NCBI GenBank assembly: GCA_030019335.1
Contig: JASEET010000004.1
Coordinates: 1-64,000 of the forward strand
DNA: 64,000 nucleotides
Source of the DNA: Candidatus Bathyarchaeia archaeon
GTDB lineage: Archaea > Thermoproteota > Bathyarchaeia > Bathyarchaeales > Bathycorpusculaceae
Reading direction: 5' to 3'
Shown: positions 34,270 to 42,336 of the stretch, piece by piece
Position numbering within the stretch: position 1 is the first letter of the stretch
How the letters are laid out: every line of letters begins with the position of its first letter
Position numbers and translations under genes: made by a program
The notes under the pieces: generated by a model
Databases searched by the model: none
The model's input: only the letters and a program-made list of their open reading frames with translations
Told to the model about the DNA's origin: nothing

Positions 34270-35346
34270 ATGCTGTACGAGCCAGCTTTTCCGTTTCCTT
34301 TCGGATTAGCCATATTTGGGATTTGTATCAGATCAGTGAAACTTGCGAGTGGAGTGCCGGGGTCAGAATATACTGTAATTGTGCCCGTCTTCAACAAGCG
34401 TGACAGCATTGAAGGTGTGCTGTGGGCGATACGACGACAGACTCGAAAACCCGCAGAAATAATAGTAGTTAATGACGGTTCAACGGATGGCAGTTCTGAA
34501 GTCCTAGAAAGATTTGTGGAAAGAAAGGAGATTAGGTACATACACTTTCTTAATAACCATGGAAAGTCCTATGCAATTAACTGCGCCTTAAGTTCTGTCA
34601 AGACACCGTATGTGTTGATTGTTGACGGTGACACATACATATCAGCAGGGTTCGCCCACAACGCGATGCGTGGTTTCTACTCAAAGGATGTTGTAGGCGT
34701 GTGTGGCAAGGTGTTACCAAGTCGTACTTTTAGTTCTGTACAGAAAAGCAGATTAGCGGAATACCTTTACGGACAGAGGATGTACAAGCCTCTTCAGGCA
34801 AGATATAAGGGATTGTGGGTGCTTGCGGGCTGTGCCACAATGTGGAGAACATGGTGGCTTCTGAAAAATGGTGGATTTCCAAGCGACTCTGTCGTCGAAG
34901 ATCTTGAACTCACATGGAAAGCGCAGAAAGATTATCTTGTCAACTACAATCCTGACGCAATCTGCTACACAGAAGATCCAGAAACTTTAAAGTCGTACGT
35001 CAAGCAGCTCAAACGCTGGTTTAGCTGGAGACCATCGGTTCGGAAACATTTCAAAGAGGTTCGCAAAGAATTAAAGTTCACTATTCTCTGGGCCATCGGA
35101 GAATCTCTCGGTTTTTTGGCATATCTGGGTATAATGATTTACCTGTTGGTGACACTTCAGTGGACACTTGCTTGTTTAATGTTAGGTATCGATACGCTAA
35201 TACTATCCATAGTAACGTATCTTGAGGCGAGAAAAATCTTCATGGTTAAACAAGCAATGTCAGGGCTTATACGATTCTTCTTCATTCGTTATGTCAATGC
35301 CTTCCTTTTCTTTAAAGCGCTTTTAAGCCCCAGCAAAAAATGGTAA
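34270..35346 (+). CDS. Family 2 glycosyltransferase with C-terminal membrane helices
   Basis: 358 aa. The GT-A fold has YTVIVPVFNKRDSIEG and VVNDGSTDGS, the DxD motif in LIVDGDTYIS, the catalytic ED in SVVEDLELTW and the processive-type QLKRW motif. Two or three hydrophobic helices lie after 265 (SLGFLAYLGIMIYLLV, TLACLMLGIDTLILSIV). This is the plan of hyaluronan/chitin-synthase-like or polysaccharide-forming transferases at the membrane. Glycan and acceptor are unknown. Confidence 0.9.
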   Translation: MLYEPAFPFPFGLAIFGICIRSVKLASGVPGSEYTVIVPVFNKRDSIEGVLWAIRRQTRKPAEIIVVNDGSTDGSSEVLERFVERKEIRYIHFLNNHGKSYAINCALSSVKTPYVLIVDGDTYISAGFAHNAMRGFYSKDVVGVCGKVLPSRTFSSVQKSRLAEYLYGQRMYKPLQARYKGLWVLAGCATMWRTWWLLKNGGFPSDSVVEDLELTWKAQKDYLVNYNPDAICYTEDPETLKSYVKQLKRWFSWRPSVRKHFKEVRKELKFTILWAIGESLGFLAYLGIMIYLLVTLQWTLACLMLGIDTLILSIVTYLEARKIFMVKQAMSGLIRFFFIRYVNAFLFFKALLSPSKKW

Positions 35347-35373
35347 CTAGTACATAGTTACTATTGACGCTAT

Positions 35374-35550
35374 TCATTTTTTAGAGCCTTGTTCATCCTG
35401 GAAACGCCGGAACTCTTGAACAGCTTCGTCAACGTTTTTAGCCCTTGCCAAAATATCCCTTAAAGTTCTGAGCTTTTCCTCTGGAAGAATCAAAGCAGCT
35501 TGCCTTAACAACTGCTTCTTTTGAAACTCTTCGCTCTGAACATCCTCCAA
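35374..35550 (-). CDS. Small helical ORF
   Basis: 58 codons from TTG 35550 (the frame is open another ~18 codons upstream without a start). It is helical and charged: QSEEFQKKQLLRQAALILPE, KLRTLRDILARAKNVDEAVQ. It may be a remnant of a larger protein. No family recognised. Confidence 0.35.
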   Translation of the reverse strand: MEDVQSEEFQKKQLLRQAALILPEEKLRTLRDILARAKNVDEAVQEFRRFQDEQGSKK

Positions 35551-35633
35551 AATTGTCAGATTGGGCAGCGCTCGCCTATAGCTTTCCTCGTTCAGGGCCT
35601 AAAATAGCTACCATCCAAATATTCTGTTGAAAC

Positions 35634-36012
35634 ATGGCCTATGCACGCGCGGACTCGGCAGAAACGGGCAGACAAGCACTCAGAAAAGCAGAAAAGAAAT
35701 TCTACAACTTAGCATTAATAGACATTAAGCTTCCAGACATTGAAGGCGTAGAACTGCTCACAAAAATCAAAGAAACAAAACCGAAAATGAGGAAAAACAT
35801 CATAACCGGGTATCCAACGCTTAAGAATGCGGTTGAAGCTCTAAACAGGGGCGCAGACGCCTACATCATGAAACCATTAGACAGGGACAAAGTCTTAGCA
35901 ACTGTAGAGGAGCAGCTTGAAAAACGAAAGAAGAACAGAAAAACAACTCGTCCAATACATCAAAACCAAAGTAAAACAAATCGAACAAAGCCCCAAAAGT
36001 CCAGAAAAATGC
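35634..36012 (+). pseudogene. Truncated response-regulator receiver domain, copy 1
   Basis: It reads SAETGRQALRKAEKKFYNLA, LIDIKLPDIEGVELL (phosphoacceptor Asp), ITGYPTLKNAVEALNRGADA and YIMKPLD (conserved Lys). The first strand and the acidic pair of the receiver domain are missing. After about 35925 the correct continuation (EKQLVQYIKTKVKQIEQ) is in another frame. It belongs to the same family as the truncated copy at 48481-48804. Without the acid pocket it cannot bind Mg2+ normally. Confidence 0.75.
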
Positions 36013-36076
36013 AAAAGGGCTAAGGCGACAAAACAAGCCAAAAATAAAGGGTCCTCTGGACAAGTACATCTGGTAG
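36013..36076 (+). pseudogene. C-terminal remnant of small Cys protein A, copy 1
   Basis: The final codons read KPKIKGPLDKYIW and stop at 36074-36076, matching the C-terminus of intact protein A at 54118-54270. The Cys-containing part is lost. Its stop touches the stop of protein B copy 1 with no gap. Confidence 0.6.
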
Positions 36077-36195
36077 TTAATATCTCCGCCAAATATTGTA
36101 TGGGCACTGATTCCAACAGTAGCTGCCCCCTTAAAAAAACAGTTCCTACACTCAACTCTATCAAAAACCTTACGCTTACTCACAAAACTTCCCAT
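36077..36195 (-). pseudogene. Small Cys protein B, copy 1, one frameshift
   Basis: From ATG 36195 the frame reads MGSFVSKRKVFDRVECRNC, then FFKG, and loses frame in a GGGGG run. The other frame continues GSYCWNQCPYNIWRRY to the TAA at 36077-36079. The four Cys pattern CxxC...CxxxC is kept. The promoter repeat with GCGTGCACGC lies just upstream. Confidence 0.65.
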
Positions 36196-36210
36196 CTGCT
36201 ATATACCAGA

Positions 36211-36267
36211 AACTTTCACTTTTAGTTTGTGTGTGCGTGCACGCTTCCGCGCTTTAATAGTCACTCT
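36211..36267 (-). repeat. Promoter-like repeat with palindrome GCGTGCACGC, copy 2
   Basis: It matches 31451-31515. The palindrome is at 36235-36244. On the minus strand it is followed by TATA-like gtatatag and the ATG of protein B copy 1. The remaining 310 bases up to the HEPN gene hold only a weak minus-strand frame (ETEERLIAHEKGRIYRDWL) that I do not call. Confidence 0.6.
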
Positions 36268-36579
36268 TTTCCTTTAAGGAACCTGTTTCTTCTTTTTTGA
36301 TGATGATAGCCTCTCCACTAACCAATCTCTATAAATCCTCCCTTTTTCATGTGCTATTAGTCTCTCTTCAGTCTCTCTACACACGCACATACTAAACTTT
36401 TCCAGCCAGACTCCTCTTCTCTCAACCGTAAGTCAAGAATGAAGACTCAGCAAACGCCTATAAGTTTCCAAGCCAAACCCGAACCCGAGTCACATCCTTC
36501 TCTTCATACATGCCAGAACCAAGCGCCAACATCTTAATATGAGGGCAAGCGCTTTATCGTTAGATGTGGTGGGAGCGAA

Positions 36580-36954
36580 TTGGTTGATGGCGTTGTTGAA
36601 AGCTCTTTGGTGACGGCTGAGGAAATCCTTAGCTATGCTGAGGAAGAGTTTGAGAAGGCTTTGAAGTCAAAGGATATGCTGCTTTACAGAAACGCCTTGG
36701 ATAAGGCCTTCCTGTCAATGATTGTTGCTGTAAACTCCTACATTAACCGTAAGCTGGGGGTAACCCCTAAATCACATAGTGAACGTAGGTCACTGCTGAG
36801 AAAAATGGAGCAGGAAGACCTTAGAGCTCTTTACAGTGACGTGATGAGGACGCTGCACGACGAAGCCTTCTACGAGGGGGTCTACAACCCAGAAGAAGCC
36901 AAATATGCCATCACATTGGTTAAGAAGATGCTGGAAGAATTTAAGAAGGACTAA
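36580..36954 (+). CDS. HEPN/PaREP1-like protein
   Basis: 124 aa from a TTG start, all helical: VTAEEILSYAEEEFEKALKS, YRNALDKAFLSMIVAVNSYI, then SHSERRSLLRKMEQEDLRAL and YNPEEAKYAITLVKKMLEE. This is the four-helix layout of archaeal PaREP1/HEPN proteins. An H near SHSERRSLL and an R/H in MRTLHDEAF could be part of an RNase site, but a clean Rx4-6H motif is not obvious. No nucleotidyltransferase partner lies next to it. Confidence 0.7.
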   Translation: MVDGVVESSLVTAEEILSYAEEEFEKALKSKDMLLYRNALDKAFLSMIVAVNSYINRKLGVTPKSHSERRSLLRKMEQEDLRALYSDVMRTLHDEAFYEGVYNPEEAKYAITLVKKMLEEFKKD

Positions 36955-38300
36955 TACTATGAACAAGAGAGGCGTAAAACCAAGCGAGCACAAAGCTGAC
37001 CAGCTTGGGCTCACGCAGTATAGCCATCGGAATGCTCGCTCCGGCGCTGATGTTTTTCATGATTGGTGCGTAGTAGGATTCAAGGTGTAAGGTTTCTTTC
37101 TGCCAAGCCTTAAACTTCTATCGTTGTTTTTTCACCCGTTCACATGCTTTTCTGAGCGGTTAGCGGTAGATGGCTTGCCCCATACCCCAGCGAATATTGC
37201 GTAAAACGGTCAAGTCGTCCCAGACGGGTTCTAAGACGCTTATACCTTTATATCTGGGTCCCAAACGATTTTTCTTTTGGGTCTCAAAAGATTACAATAA
37301 CGTTTAAGCCGCAATACCATCTGAAACAAACCAAAATCGGATTTGACTCCGATTTTCTTCTTAACTGTTGCAATGACGTTCAAGCCGTAAGACCTCGTTC
37401 ATACTTAGGGCGTCTTCAGTTGTTTCTATAGCCTTCTCTTTTGTCTGGTCAAAGAAAATTTTTATTGTGGCCCAAAAATGTTAAATGGTGCTGAAACATG
37501 TTTAACCGAACGATTCATATTGGGTGAAAGGTGCCAAAACATGGACGTGGAAACCAAAAGATTCGTCAGGCCGCGCCTAAACGTCGATGAGCTTTGGCTC
37601 CTATACCGCCTCATCGACAGTCAATACTGGCTTTAGAGGAGGCATCCACACTCGCTTTGGAGTTTGGAGAAAGTCAGCAGGCTGAGGCGTAAGCTGTTAA
37701 GAAGCGTGAACAAGTTCCGCGAGTCCAAGTACGAAATAAGCGTGCGTGAACGGGTCTACTAATTTAAAAATGGACGTGAAAACTTCGCCATTTTACCTAC
37801 CCCTACCCCCTACGTTTTTGCGTGGCAGAACCGTAGAGAGAGCCCGCTGAAAATCGTCAACAACAGTTATCTGAATCACCACTTGTAGTCTTTCTCCCTT
37901 GGAAACTTGCATATGACTATGCCGAACATTGTTTTGACTCACCAGGGGCAATGCACAAATCTTCGCGGTTGCCATAAACTTCACGTCCTCTGGGGCAGTG
38001 GGCAACAAGCCTTAGATGACGTCTTTCGGAAGGTGTTAAAGGCTGAGGGGAACGGATACGTTGCAGCCCAGCATAGTTTAGGAAGCAGATTGGCAAAACC
38101 CAAGCCTGCAGCGGTATGCCCCACTCTCGCCGCGTTTCTTCACCTACAAGCATGATCGCGTCACATTATTGTTTGAGCTGGCCGTTCCCCTAAAACTTCG
38201 TGAACAAAAATGAGAATAAACATGATGTCTCCACGTTGAAAACGTACAGTTAAGCCCAAAAACAGTCAGGCTCAACAAACGTGAACTAACTTGCTAAGAA
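36955..38300. other. About 1.3 kb of degenerate sequence without an intact gene
   Basis: Short fragments look protein-like but are broken. At 37541-37640 (+) MDVETKRFVRPRLNVDELWL is followed by LLYRLIDSQYW, then two frame changes to LEEASTLALEFGESQQAEA and RSVNKFRESKYEISV. Near 37030 an Ala/Met-rich hydrophobic piece SIAIGMLAPALMFFMIGA ends at a stop. No RNA gene seen. Confidence 0.5.
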
Positions 38301-38301
38301 T

Positions 38302-38460
38302 ATAGCCCTTACGGGCTTATAGCCCCTATAGCCCTCACGGGCATTGGCAACTTCAACCTTATCCTTGGGTAGCCCCCATGGGCATATAGCCCCTCGCAAG
38401 CTGCAGGAACCCATAGACACACAGTCTTGAGGACTACAATATATAGCCCTTTGAGTTTTG
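38302..38460. repeat. Array of small hairpins built on ATAGCCC
   Basis: Six scattered atagccc units. Three form mini hairpins: AGCCC-ttac-GGGCT at 38304-38317, GCCC-tcac... at 38331-38342 and GCCC-ccat-GGGC at 38372-38383. A further unit occurs at 38771. No protein or CRISPR-like periodicity. Confidence 0.55.
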
Positions 38461-38510
38461 GAAAAAACGTCGTGTTAATGTATGAACTTTATTAGTCTCC
38501 AAATATGTCC
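38441..38510 (+). repeat. Imperfect direct repeat, copy 1 (copy 2 at 38770-38846)
   Basis: Both copies begin with atagccc, continue through gaaaaaacgtcgt / gaaaaaaggtcgt and end ttattag...tccaaatatgtc. They flank the hairpin and tRNA-like fragment between them. Confidence 0.55.
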
Positions 38511-38525
38511 CGGATTTAACGATTA

Positions 38526-38552
38526 GTGTCACTTTAAATTTTTTAATGACAC
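38526..38552. other. Stem-loop GTGTCA/TGACAC
   Basis: A perfect 6-bp inverted repeat with an AT-rich 15-base loop, about 30 bases before a tRNA 3'-half fragment. It could be a terminator or a recombinase site. Confidence 0.45.
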
Positions 38553-38583
38553 TTTCAACTTAGTTCCAAGAGGAGTGTGGACA

Positions 38584-38611
38584 ACTGCGGGTTCAAATCC
38601 GCCGGGGGACA
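38584..38611 (+). pseudogene. tRNA 3'-half fragment (T-arm and acceptor end)
   Basis: ctgcgggttcaaatccgcc has the T-loop GTTCAAATC and is followed by cgggggac as a possible acceptor strand. No anticodon arm or D arm lies upstream, and the T-stem is off by one base. Such fragments are typical attachment-site scars of tyrosine-recombinase elements. Confidence 0.45.
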
Positions 38612-38769
38612 AGCTTAAGCTGTGCGGCGCCATACATTTTTCTGAAAAGAAGCCCGCTAGAGTCTAAGTTAACATTAAACTTGAAAATCGCTGTTGGTGC
38701 TTTCATAATATTAAGAGCCGCGCCATTGAAAACAATAGATAGGTGTCTTGGGCTTAAGGGCGAAGAAAC

Positions 38770-38846
38770 ACATAGCCCCTCACGGATTTTCTCCGAAAAA
38801 AGGTCGTTTTCAACATATAGATGCGTTATTAGGATCCAAATATGTC
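38770..38846 (+). repeat. Imperfect direct repeat, copy 2 (copy 1 at 38441-38510)
   Basis: Same start (catagcccctc) and end (ttattaggatccaaatatgtc) as copy 1, about 330 bases apart. Confidence 0.55.
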
Positions 38847-38950
38847 AACACCGAAGCTAAAAGGCTAAGCTTCTGACAAGATTTTTGAGTTTAGTCCGGA
38901 AGGAACAATTCGAAGAGTTAAAGGAGTTGTTAAATAGAAAAAGAGGGAGG

Positions 38951-39379
38951 TTAAACGAATTCACGTAATATGGCACTGCGTATCGCTATGAACGCGGCTA
39001 TCTCGTGAAACGGTTCCCTAGTCTTTATGGCTTCATATCCTTCTGGCGCAAGGTGGGCCGCAAACCCTGGGGATCCCATACCAAATACAATGATATCCCA
39101 GAGTCCTAAGATCCTTCGCCTTTTCTCAGGGTCCATGTTGGGTTCTACTCGAAACGGAACGTTTGCAAAAAACGGTCGTAAAGTGTCCTGATTGAAAATC
39201 TCCCTCAGCTGTTCCTCTGGCAAGTTTTCCGCAAGCAGAGTTAACTGTTTAATCCCTTTCCTTGCATAGTCTCTGATTCGCCTGTTATATTTGCTTCTGG
39301 TATCATTGTCGTAGCCACTTTTTGTTTTGTTAAGGACATATGATGGAAAAAGATGTGAGAATAAGTGCTCGTGTACCAC
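38951..39379 (-). CDS. Hypothetical protein
   Basis: Up to 142 aa; the real start may be later because the first 40 bases overlap the RHH gene on the other strand. The core SKYNRRIRDYARKGIKQLTL, LAENLPEEQLREIFNQDTLR is helical and conserved-looking, followed by a C-terminal helical part. Similar helical proteins accompany RHH regulators in archaea, but I cannot name the family. Confidence 0.55.
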   Translation of the reverse strand: MVHEHLFSHLFPSYVLNKTKSGYDNDTRSKYNRRIRDYARKGIKQLTLLAENLPEEQLREIFNQDTLRPFFANVPFRVEPNMDPEKRRRILGLWDIIVFGMGSPGFAAHLAPEGYEAIKTREPFHEIAAFIAIRSAILREFV

Positions 39380-39525
39380 GCACTTTGAAAGAACTTATGC
39401 GGCAATTTGTAGCCCTCGACGTCCACATCAATGAAAGCGACCTTATCCGCGATGCTATACGTGAGAAAATTCAACGAGAAGCACCAGAGCTTTACAAACA
39501 ACTTTTCCAGGAGGCTGAAAAATGA
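39340..39525 (+). CDS. Ribbon-helix-helix regulator
   Basis: 61 aa. MEKDVRISARVPRTLKELMR, then NESDLIRDAIREKIQREAP is a clean MetJ/Arc-type strand-helix-helix. Its stop overlaps the start of the next gene (ATGA), so they form a unit. Probable autoregulator or antitoxin-like protein. Confidence 0.8.
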   Translation: MMEKDVRISARVPRTLKELMRQFVALDVHINESDLIRDAIREKIQREAPELYKQLFQEAEK

Positions 39526-40043
39526 ATGAGGAAGATTTGAGATTAGTTAACAAATCGTTAAAGAAACTGTTGCTGAAATTCTGGACACAGAAGTATGGGA
39601 TGCCATTTTTGAGCTTGTCAACGGACAGGAAGCTGGGATCCTAGCATTCAAGCAACGTATAGGTGCTAAAAAAGGTATTGCTCCAAGGCCTTCTTGGAAC
39701 CCATCTAAAATTAGATGGGAGCAAGCTGAAGGCTCGAGTGGACCATATGAGCGTTCAGAAGACGTTAATAACCCAGAGTTTAAGGCGATGTTGAGGGATT
39801 TGGCTCAGCATAAGGGAAGGCTTCTCACGTGAAGGCTGTTTTTATTTGGTTTTCCGTTCAGGAAGCGTTGTTGAAAGGAAAAAGCAAGGAAAGGTTGCTG
39901 AAACCAAGCCTGAAACCGGTTCGCATCCGGCGGCGCAGTTTCCTGAGGATCTTAGAAACCTATTGTCGTTCGAGACATGAGCTGACGGTATAATAATTCG
40001 ACCACGCCAGTTCTTAGGCAGCGAAAATTTCGTCAAAAGTTAA
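39522..40043 (+). pseudogene. Accessory protein downstream of RHH gene, frameshifts and a stop
   Basis: ATG 39522 starts MNEEDLRLVNKSLK. Then one frame over comes ETVAEILDTEVWDAIFELVN and SWNPSKIRWEQAEGSSGPYE, after which a TGA follows RLLT. The next frame has CFYLVFRSGSVVERKKQGK and SFET, a TGA, and ADGIIIRPRQFLGSENFVKS. Put together this is one ~170-residue protein of unknown function with two frameshifts and one stop. Confidence 0.6.
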
Positions 40044-40155
40044 GCTAACATTAACGGAGGGAAAGCATTGAGAGGCTGCAAACTCTTCCCATGGCACAAG
40101 GCAAGCAAGTATACGTCGCAGTCTCTCTATGCCCCTAAGCCCGGAGGGCTACAGT

Positions 40156-40479
40156 ATGAGTGACAGCCAGAACCATTATAAAACTTCTTTTGGAGACACT
40201 TTCTTTAGGCTTTGGGTTTCCAGGCATAGTGCTTACGCTATTCAACAACCAGACGGCTGCTACTTGAAAGTTGACGAGCCTTTAACAATTGAAGTCATCC
40301 AGAAACATTTGAAAGGCGAAATTACAGTTGGTCTTTACCAGCTTGATAGGGCTAGTCAACTTTCAAATGTTTCCAAAAACCACATGGATTTTCTAGTATC
40401 GAAGCCTACAGTGACAATCCTTAACAAAGACGGCTCAAGCATGGATGTACTGGTGAGCGGAGTTTTTCAGCATTTATAG
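40156..40479 (+). CDS. Fragment resembling the N-terminus of an archaeo-eukaryotic primase-type protein
   Basis: I start it at 40156 (MSDSQNHYKTSF). FFRLWVSRHSAYAIQQPDGC, then LKVDEPLTIEVIQKHLKGE and ITVGLYQLD closely resemble the entry segment of plasmid or TOTE-type primase domains, which continue into a DxD catalytic site. Here the catalytic part is absent and 45 unrelated residues follow, so it is a truncated or repurposed piece. Confidence 0.45.
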   Translation: MSDSQNHYKTSFGDTFFRLWVSRHSAYAIQQPDGCYLKVDEPLTIEVIQKHLKGEITVGLYQLDRASQLSNVSKNHMDFLVSKPTVTILNKDGSSMDVLVSGVFQHL

Positions 40480-40541
40480 CTCTGCATGGTTAAAACGTTT
40501 AAATGGTTGAAGATTAAACTTATGAAGGAAAGGTGAAATAA

Positions 40542-40805
40542 GTGATGACCGAAGCAGGTGAGAAACTGCCTATATCTGACTTCTATAAAGTTATTGACCA
40601 TGTCACAATTTTTAAAAGTGAAAAATGGTGGGAGGCAATAGTTGTCTTCGAATCATTTGGAAAGCGGTCAATTGGCTTGTATCTTTGGCACAACAGAGAC
40701 GGCGCATGGAAAAGGAAACACAAGTTTAACATTAGGAACTTAGATGAATGGAATAAACTTAAAAATGCCATAGAACAGCTCACACCAAAACTTGTTTCAA
40801 AATAA
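40542..40805 (+). CDS. Hypothetical protein, 87 aa
   Basis: It starts ATG ATG with an AAGGTGA-type site upstream. The sequence has many aromatics (KSEKWWEAIVVFESFGK, YLWHNRDGAWKRKHKF) and a helical end. Compact beta-rich look, no membrane segment, no known motif. Confidence 0.5.
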   Translation: MMTEAGEKLPISDFYKVIDHVTIFKSEKWWEAIVVFESFGKRSIGLYLWHNRDGAWKRKHKFNIRNLDEWNKLKNAIEQLTPKLVSK

Positions 40806-40860
40806 TCTGTATATTGCTCACTTATAAGCAATTTAATAACTAACAGCCTAAACTATAATT

Positions 40861-41502
40861 ATGAAACTCATGCCCTACACATTTAAACAGCTTTTAGAGA
40901 AGATCTCAAGCGAAAAAGCTCCAGGTCCATCTCCAACATTCTCCACATTCCATATACTGCATGCAATAGAACTCATCGCAGAGAAAACAATTGGCCGCAG
41001 CAAACTGGCAGAAGAGCTAAAGGTTGGAGAAGGCACAGTGCGCACAATAATTGGACGATTGAAAGACGCTGGATTAATCACAACCTCAAAGGCAGGATGC
41101 TTACTCACAGATAAGGGCGTAAGGTTTTGGAATGAATATAAAACCGTTTTCAGAAAGAAGGTTGAGATTGGAAAAAGCGAACTAACCATTGCACGTTATA
41201 ATTTCGCAATTCTGGTTAAAAACTGTGGAGATAAAGTTAAATCAGGTATGGAGCAACGTGACGCAGCCATAATGGTGGGTGCAAGGGGCGCCACAACAAT
41301 CATGTTCAAGAAGAGGTGCCTAATAGTTCCATCTGTAAGCAATGATGTAGCTAAGGATTTTCCAGACGCGGCAAACCAGATACTTAGGCTTCTTCAGCCT
41401 GAAGAAAATGATGTGATAATTATTGGAAGCGCTGATAGTTTAGGAAAAGCTGAGTATGGCACATTAGCGGCGGCTTGGACTCTGATCAACGATTGTGGTT
41501 AA
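40861..41502 (+). CDS. Winged-helix regulator with DUF4443-like ligand domain
   Basis: 213 aa. The N-terminal winged helix has TFHILHAIELIAEKTIGRSK, ELKVGEGTVRTIIGRLKDAG and LITTSKAGCLLTDKG (~20-85). The C-terminal part has MVGARGATTIMFKKRCLIVP and ENDVIIIGSADSLGKAEYG, as in archaeal DUF4443 proteins. It probably senses a small molecule; the target is unknown. It ends 3 bases into the convergent GPN-loop gene. Confidence 0.8.
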   Translation: MKLMPYTFKQLLEKISSEKAPGPSPTFSTFHILHAIELIAEKTIGRSKLAEELKVGEGTVRTIIGRLKDAGLITTSKAGCLLTDKGVRFWNEYKTVFRKKVEIGKSELTIARYNFAILVKNCGDKVKSGMEQRDAAIMVGARGATTIMFKKRCLIVPSVSNDVAKDFPDAANQILRLLQPEENDVIIIGSADSLGKAEYGTLAAAWTLINDCG

Positions 41503-42260
41503 TACGTGTATTTTTCTCCTCCAGCTAGAATGCGTTCTAAAGCCATGTTGAAATTTATCATTCCCTCATTCGTTTTGGCTGAAACTGGAACGAGTAGAAA
41601 TCTTAAACCAAGCTGGTAAATTGCCCGCATCATGTTTCTGCTCAGCAAACGCCTCGTTCCTTCAAGCCTCTGTTCAATCGCGTTTTCTAGAGCCTTTGAA
41701 TTAGCAGACCAGTCCACGAGTTTATTGATGTCCTCTTTCGAAAGTAAATCACATTTTGACAGCAGATGCACTTGGGGAAGGAGGAAACGGTTGTAGACGG
41801 CTGCTGAAAGGAAAAGGTTTGAAACATAATTTAGTGGATTAAATGAAAAAACAGCGTCGAAGAGGTACACTATGGCTTTAGGTTCACTCGTAAGTTCGCT
41901 GGCGATGTATGGACCGCTTGCCCTGAAAGCAAACAACTCCATCTGCCCAGCAGTGTCCACTAAAACAATGTCGGATTTTAACTCCTCAACCTCCTTTGAA
42001 ATCTCTCCAAGTTCATCTGCAATTAAATCCGCAGCCATTATCAACGCACCGTTTGGACCTAAACCATACTCCTCCATCAGCCTTCCTACATCCACGTAGT
42101 TACGGACATCCACGTCAGGCAAGTATGGAAGCATTAAAGCTCCCGGGTCCATATTCACAATTGTAACGTTTTGTTTAGACATTTTTAACCATTCACAAAA
42201 AGCTGCCGTGAGCAAAGATTTTCCCGATCCAGCAGTCCCTATAATGAAGACAATAAACAT
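41499..42260 (-). CDS. GPN-loop GTPase
   Basis: 253 aa. P-loop GTAGSGKS at 8-15, the diagnostic GPN insertion GLGPNGALI near 67-75, switch II DTAGQMELFAFR and the guanine motif LSKCDLLSKE (NKxD variant SKCD). Archaeal homologues form homodimers, and eukaryotic relatives assist RNA polymerase assembly. The archaeal role is not settled. Confidence 0.92.
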   Translation of the reverse strand: MFIVFIIGTAGSGKSLLTAAFCEWLKMSKQNVTIVNMDPGALMLPYLPDVDVRNYVDVGRLMEEYGLGPNGALIMAADLIADELGEISKEVEELKSDIVLVDTAGQMELFAFRASGPYIASELTSEPKAIVYLFDAVFSFNPLNYVSNLFLSAAVYNRFLLPQVHLLSKCDLLSKEDINKLVDWSANSKALENAIEQRLEGTRRLLSRNMMRAIYQLGLRFLLVPVSAKTNEGMINFNMALERILAGGEKYTY

Positions 42261-42336
42261 CTTTACTCATCCCTATTTCAACGAGAGGAATTGTGTTCAG
42301 TATCAAACTCCGTTCCCAAGGTAAAAGCCTTTTCTG

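Noticed and set aside
37793-38160. Overlapping 71-82 codon frames on both strands
   Set aside because: No codon-usage or motif support; mutually overlapping shadows in degenerate DNA.
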